From positions 1 to 35,039 of the forward strand of contig JAUSGG010000263.1 of assembly GCA_030649165.1 (NCBI GenBank): a stretch of DNA of 35,039 bases. The letters are read 5' to 3'. Shown here in pieces: positions 33,064-35,039 of the stretch (the first letter of the stretch is position 1; each line of letters begins with the position of its first letter). The translations under genes were made by a program, and so were the position numbers. This DNA comes from Armatimonadota bacterium (lineage in GTDB: Bacteria > Armatimonadota > UBA5829 > JAUSEB01). The notes beneath the pieces were generated by a model, which saw nothing but the letters and a program-made list of their open reading frames with translations, had not been told where the DNA came from and did not search any database.

Positions 33064-33080
33064 TTGGCACGTTTCTTGCA
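33064..33080 (+). promoter_or_regulatory. Sigma54 (-24/-12) promoter of the PEP-CTERM gene
   Basis: TTGGCACG-TTTC-TTGCA matches the sigma54 consensus TGGCACG-N4-TTGC exactly, with ten bases between the GG and GC doublets. It points to the gene at 33285. The predicted start site is near 33092, giving a ~190-nt leader that includes the composite repeat. Confidence 0.8.
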
Positions 33081-33116
33081 TTCAACCCATAGGCAGCCTG
33101 CTTTCCTCGCGGAGCG

Positions 33117-33208
33117 GTTCAGTCTTTCGGAAACGCCAAGCAGGTAACAGCGGATGCGCCACCTGCCCCCTCTCCCCTTGGGCGGGAGAGGGCTGGGGTG
33201 AGGGGGGA
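33117..33208 (+). repeat. Composite ~90-bp dispersed repeat, copy 2
   Basis: This is the same order of parts as at 8502-8593: GTTCAGTCTTTCGG, AACGCCAAGCAGGT, GCGCCACCTGCC, then the CCCTCTCC hairpin and GGGGTGAGGGG. Differences are scattered substitutions. Confidence 0.75.
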
Positions 33209-33284
33209 TTACGGTGCGGCTTCGACTATTCGCCGTAGTACTGAGCTTCCCTTCCGCTGCCCAATCTGAGAACAGGAAAGATAT

Positions 33285-34070
33285 GTGAGCCTGGCGTCAC
33301 TGTCGCTTCTCTGCATATTCATATTCTCCGCCGCGCCTGCCGGCATGTCCGAGCCTCTCGTAACCGACCCGGGAGATCAAACCGAACCCGACATCTACGG
33401 TAGGTACGTCGTCTATCGCGATTTTCAGTTCCCCGGGCCGCTGGGATTTGCCGTGATTGCCTACGACCTCAGCGCAGGCTCCAAGACCATCCTCAATCCC
33501 ACTCGGTCCGCGGACAATCGACCGGCTGTCGGCGAGAGTCGCGCAATCTGGTCCGACCGGCGGTGGGACGGCGGCTTCGGCATAGTCTCGACGGTAATCG
33601 GGTCCGGTGTGGAGGACGTCATCCTGCGGGGCGGCGGATCGGCCTGGGGCCTCGACGTCAACGACCGTTGGGCGATGTGGTATTACGATATCAACGGCGA
33701 GAAAGGCATTCGCGCCTACAATTTCCTCACCTCCCAGTTCAGCATTCTGGAGCCTACGCGCGACCTGACCGGTTACTATGACCCATCGGCTCATTTGTCC
33801 CATTCTTCGGATAGTGTCCTATTGCAGACCAGAGGCGGCGACTACCTTGCGATCGACTTGGCGGCCGGTCTGGCTTCCGCATCGACCGCCGAGCAATATG
33901 ACGTCTCACGCCGCTCTTACTACAACGGCTCGCGTGTCTGGGAGGAAAGGAATTCCGACACCGGCCTCGATATCTACGTCTCACACGCCCCCGAACCCTC
34001 CGGGCTTATCGCCCTGGTCTCCGCCCTCGCCGCCCTGTCGCCCAAAATCCTTCGCCGAATCCGCCCCTAA
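33285..34070 (+). CDS. Secreted TolB-like propeller with PEP-CTERM-type anchor
   Basis: This encodes 261 residues from GTG 33285, with AGGAAAG just upstream. The signal peptide ([18 protein letters not shown]) is followed by repeats such as [44 protein letters not shown] and [13 protein letters not shown]. These resemble TolB/periplasmic beta-propeller blades. The C-terminus is APEPSG, a hydrophobic segment ([11 protein letters not shown]) and a basic end (RRIRP), the tripartite form of PEP-CTERM signals processed by exosortase. Its sigma54 promoter fits known sigma54-dependent control of PEP-CTERM genes. No exosortase is in the window. Confidence 0.75.
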   Translation: MSLASLSLLCIFIFSAAPAGMSEPLVTDPGDQTEPDIYGRYVVYRDFQFPGPLGFAVIAYDLSAGSKTILNPTRSADNRPAVGESRAIWSDRRWDGGFGIVSTVIGSGVEDVILRGGGSAWGLDVNDRWAMWYYDINGEKGIRAYNFLTSQFSILEPTRDLTGYYDPSAHLSHSSDSVLLQTRGGDYLAIDLAAGLASASTAEQYDVSRRSYYNGSRVWEERNSDTGLDIYVSHAPEPSGLIALVSALAALSPKILRRIRP

Positions 34071-34101
34071 AACCCTACGCCCCTAAAACCCTACGACCCT
34101 T
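34068..34101 (+). repeat. ACCCTA-type run after the PEP-CTERM gene
   Basis: CCCTAAAACCCTACG occurs twice and ends in ACCCTTCCC. It overlaps the stop codon of the gene and matches the ending of the run at 33026-33058. Confidence 0.6.
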
Positions 34102-34159
34102 CCCACGGAGGAATCACCCACCCCTCTGCCCAAGACTCTCGTTGAAGGAGGGCGATGCC

Positions 34160-34708
34160 ATGATCTGGATTCTGCTGGGTTTGATAGTCTTAATCGCAGC
34201 CTACATTGTTGGGACCTACAACGGTTTTGTATCACTGCGGAATAGGGGAGGCAACGCCTGGGCCGATATCGACGTGCAGCTCAAGCGCCGGCACGACCTG
34301 GTGCCGAACTTGGTCGAGACGGTCAAGGGTTACGCCGGGCACGAGAAGGGCGTGCTGGAGAACGTGACGAAGTTTCGGTCCGCCGCCATGCAGGCTCAGA
34401 CTCCCGAACAGCGGGCCGAGTCGGAGAACATGCTGACCCAGGCCCTGAAAAGCCTGTTCGCCGTCGCGGAGAACTACCCGCAGCTCAAAGCCGACCAGAA
34501 TTTCCGGGAACTGCAGTCACAGCTCGCTGAGCTGGAGGACCAGATTCAGATGTCGCGGCGCTACTACAACGCGGTCGCGCGCGACATGAACATCAAGTGC
34601 GAATCGTTCCCATCGAACGTTATCGCCAACTGGTTCCACTTTCAGAAGCTGCCGTATTTCGAGATCGAAGAGGCCGAACGCGAGCCCGTGCAGGTCAAGT
34701 TCACTTAG
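34160..34708 (+). CDS. lemA: LemA family membrane protein
   Basis: This encodes 182 residues from ATG 34160, with AGGAGG 8 nt upstream; an in-frame TTG at 34142 overlaps that site and is rejected. An N-terminal membrane helix ([23 protein letters not shown]) is followed by the LemA core [31 protein letters not shown] and the usual helical repeats, ending [16 protein letters not shown]. Length and order match the family. LemA genes commonly precede a TPM-domain or M48 peptidase gene, which here would lie beyond the window. Confidence 0.95.
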   Translation: MIWILLGLIVLIAAYIVGTYNGFVSLRNRGGNAWADIDVQLKRRHDLVPNLVETVKGYAGHEKGVLENVTKFRSAAMQAQTPEQRAESENMLTQALKSLFAVAENYPQLKADQNFRELQSQLAELEDQIQMSRRYYNAVARDMNIKCESFPSNVIANWFHFQKLPYFEIEEAEREPVQVKFT

Positions 34709-34715
34709 TACGAGG

Positions 34716-34749
34716 CCCCCTCTCCTTTTAGGAGAGGGTTGGGGTGAGG
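34716..34749 (+). repeat. CCCTCTCC...GGAGAGGG hairpin repeat, copy 4
   Basis: CCCTCTCC-tttta-GGAGAGGG with GGGGTGAGG directly follows the lemA stop. It could serve as a weak terminator, but the tail has no T-run. Confidence 0.75.
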
Positions 34750-34862
34750 TTTCACTTGGTGATTCCCTTTCTATGCTTCGGGACGTGCTTTTCGTCCCGA
34801 AGCAATGGGAGTCCTTCGTACTTTGTGTTTTCGTGATTGATTTCGCTCCCATCCGGGGCCGG

Positions 34863-34892
34863 CATCCGTGTTCATCTGTGTCCATCTGTGGT
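34863..34892 (+). repeat. Tandem 10-bp CATCTGTGTT repeat, three units
   Basis: CATCCGTGTT, CATCTGTGTC and CATCTGTGGT abut and slightly overlap the terminal inverted repeat. This junction is absent at the left end, where the terminal repeat runs into a gene terminus instead. Confidence 0.85.
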
Positions 34893-35033
34893 TAGCCCGG
34901 ATTATTCACGAAACGTCTAAAAACACTACAGTCTGCCATAGGCTGTGCTGTCCCTCGATACGCCGCCGGAGCGGCTACTCGGGAACGCGGAGCTATACCT
35001 TTCCGGCACGAAAACAACGAGCCCGTGTCCCCG
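34888..35033 (-). repeat. Right terminal copy of the 146-bp inverted repeat
   Basis: This is the reverse complement of 1-146 (136/146 identical). This copy extends a few bases further and completes a 9-bp stem (CTACTCGGG with CCCGAGTAG, read on the minus strand), with the GCCGC/GCGGC hairpin beside it. The structure suggests a folded RNA or DNA element rather than coding sequence. Confidence 0.9.
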
Positions 35034-35039
35034 AGTAGG

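Larger units (their letters stand above)
32976..33284. other. 309-bp intergenic region: terminator, ACCCTATA run, sigma54 promoter, repeat
   Basis: In order it contains a GC hairpin (32987-33015), an ACCCTATA microsatellite (33026-33058), a canonical -24/-12 promoter (33064-33080) and the second composite repeat (33117-33208). No gene is present. Confidence 0.75.
34709..35039. other. 331-bp terminal intergenic region made largely of repeats
   Basis: This contains a CCCTCTCC hairpin (34716-34749), an ~110-bp stretch without recognisable features, three CATCTGTG units (34863-34892) and the right terminal repeat (34888-35033). Confidence 0.75.

Noticed and set aside
1-35039. Whole window as a transposon bounded by terminal inverted repeats
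   Set aside because: No transposase, integrase or target duplication is visible, and contig breakage at a dispersed repeat is simpler; kept only as an alternative.

Overview
The window looks like one contig from a GC-rich, uncultured bacterium. It carries secreted modular glycosidases, an S-layer-homology (SLH)-like segment in one of them, frequent GTG/TTG starts with strong Shine-Dalgarno sites, a PEP-CTERM-type anchor, and several short palindromic repeats dispersed between genes. Armatimonadota or a PVC-like lineage would fit, but the sequence alone does not settle it. No rRNA, tRNA, CRISPR array or IS transposase was seen. The two ends are inverted copies of one 146-bp repeat, so the contig probably breaks at a dispersed repeat.

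Layout. (1) 1-6924: a large secreted six-hairpin-glycosidase-like protein (minus) and a divergent multi-domain carbohydrate-binding protein (plus), separated by a repeat-rich gap. (2) 6974-26158: a 14-gene block, all on the minus strand, with a textbook sigma70-type promoter upstream and an intrinsic terminator downstream. (3) 26569-29455: two minus-strand genes, a secreted TIM-barrel-like protein and an aldose-epimerase-like DUF4380 protein. (4) 29784-34708 (plus): a GH36-like glycosidase with an F5/8 domain, a PEP-CTERM beta-propeller behind a canonical sigma54 promoter, and lemA.

The 14-gene block is the exciting part. In transcription order it encodes a PqqD-like protein with an RRSFLK start, a radical SAM/SPASM enzyme, a second PqqD-like protein, a radical SAM-U32-like fusion, WD40 protein D, a degenerate C39-like/DUF1573 secreted protein, WD40 proteins C, B and A, a B12-binding-type radical SAM protein, a GT2 glycosyltransferase, a PMT/ArnT-like membrane glycosyltransferase, a radical SAM/SPASM-HemW-like fusion, and a final radical SAM/SPASM enzyme. 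The four WD40 proteins share three modules: a cytoplasmic N-terminal motif (VFAxxRxxxKWxLSRR) running into a Tat signal, a seven-bladed propeller, and a Cys-rich tail with the pattern LPCGSPIPxGxxCxCNCxPG, a variable P/S/T/Y linker, then CTCNxVHYWxPN. The propellers diverge but the tail is nearly invariant.

Inference: this is a RiPP-like maturation system. The PqqD-like proteins and radical SAM enzymes would recognise the N-terminal motif and modify the Cys-rich tail of folded propellers in the cytoplasm. The Tat pathway would then export them to the cell surface, possibly with glycosylation by the GT2/PMT pair. The modification chemistry and the biological role cannot be read from sequence.
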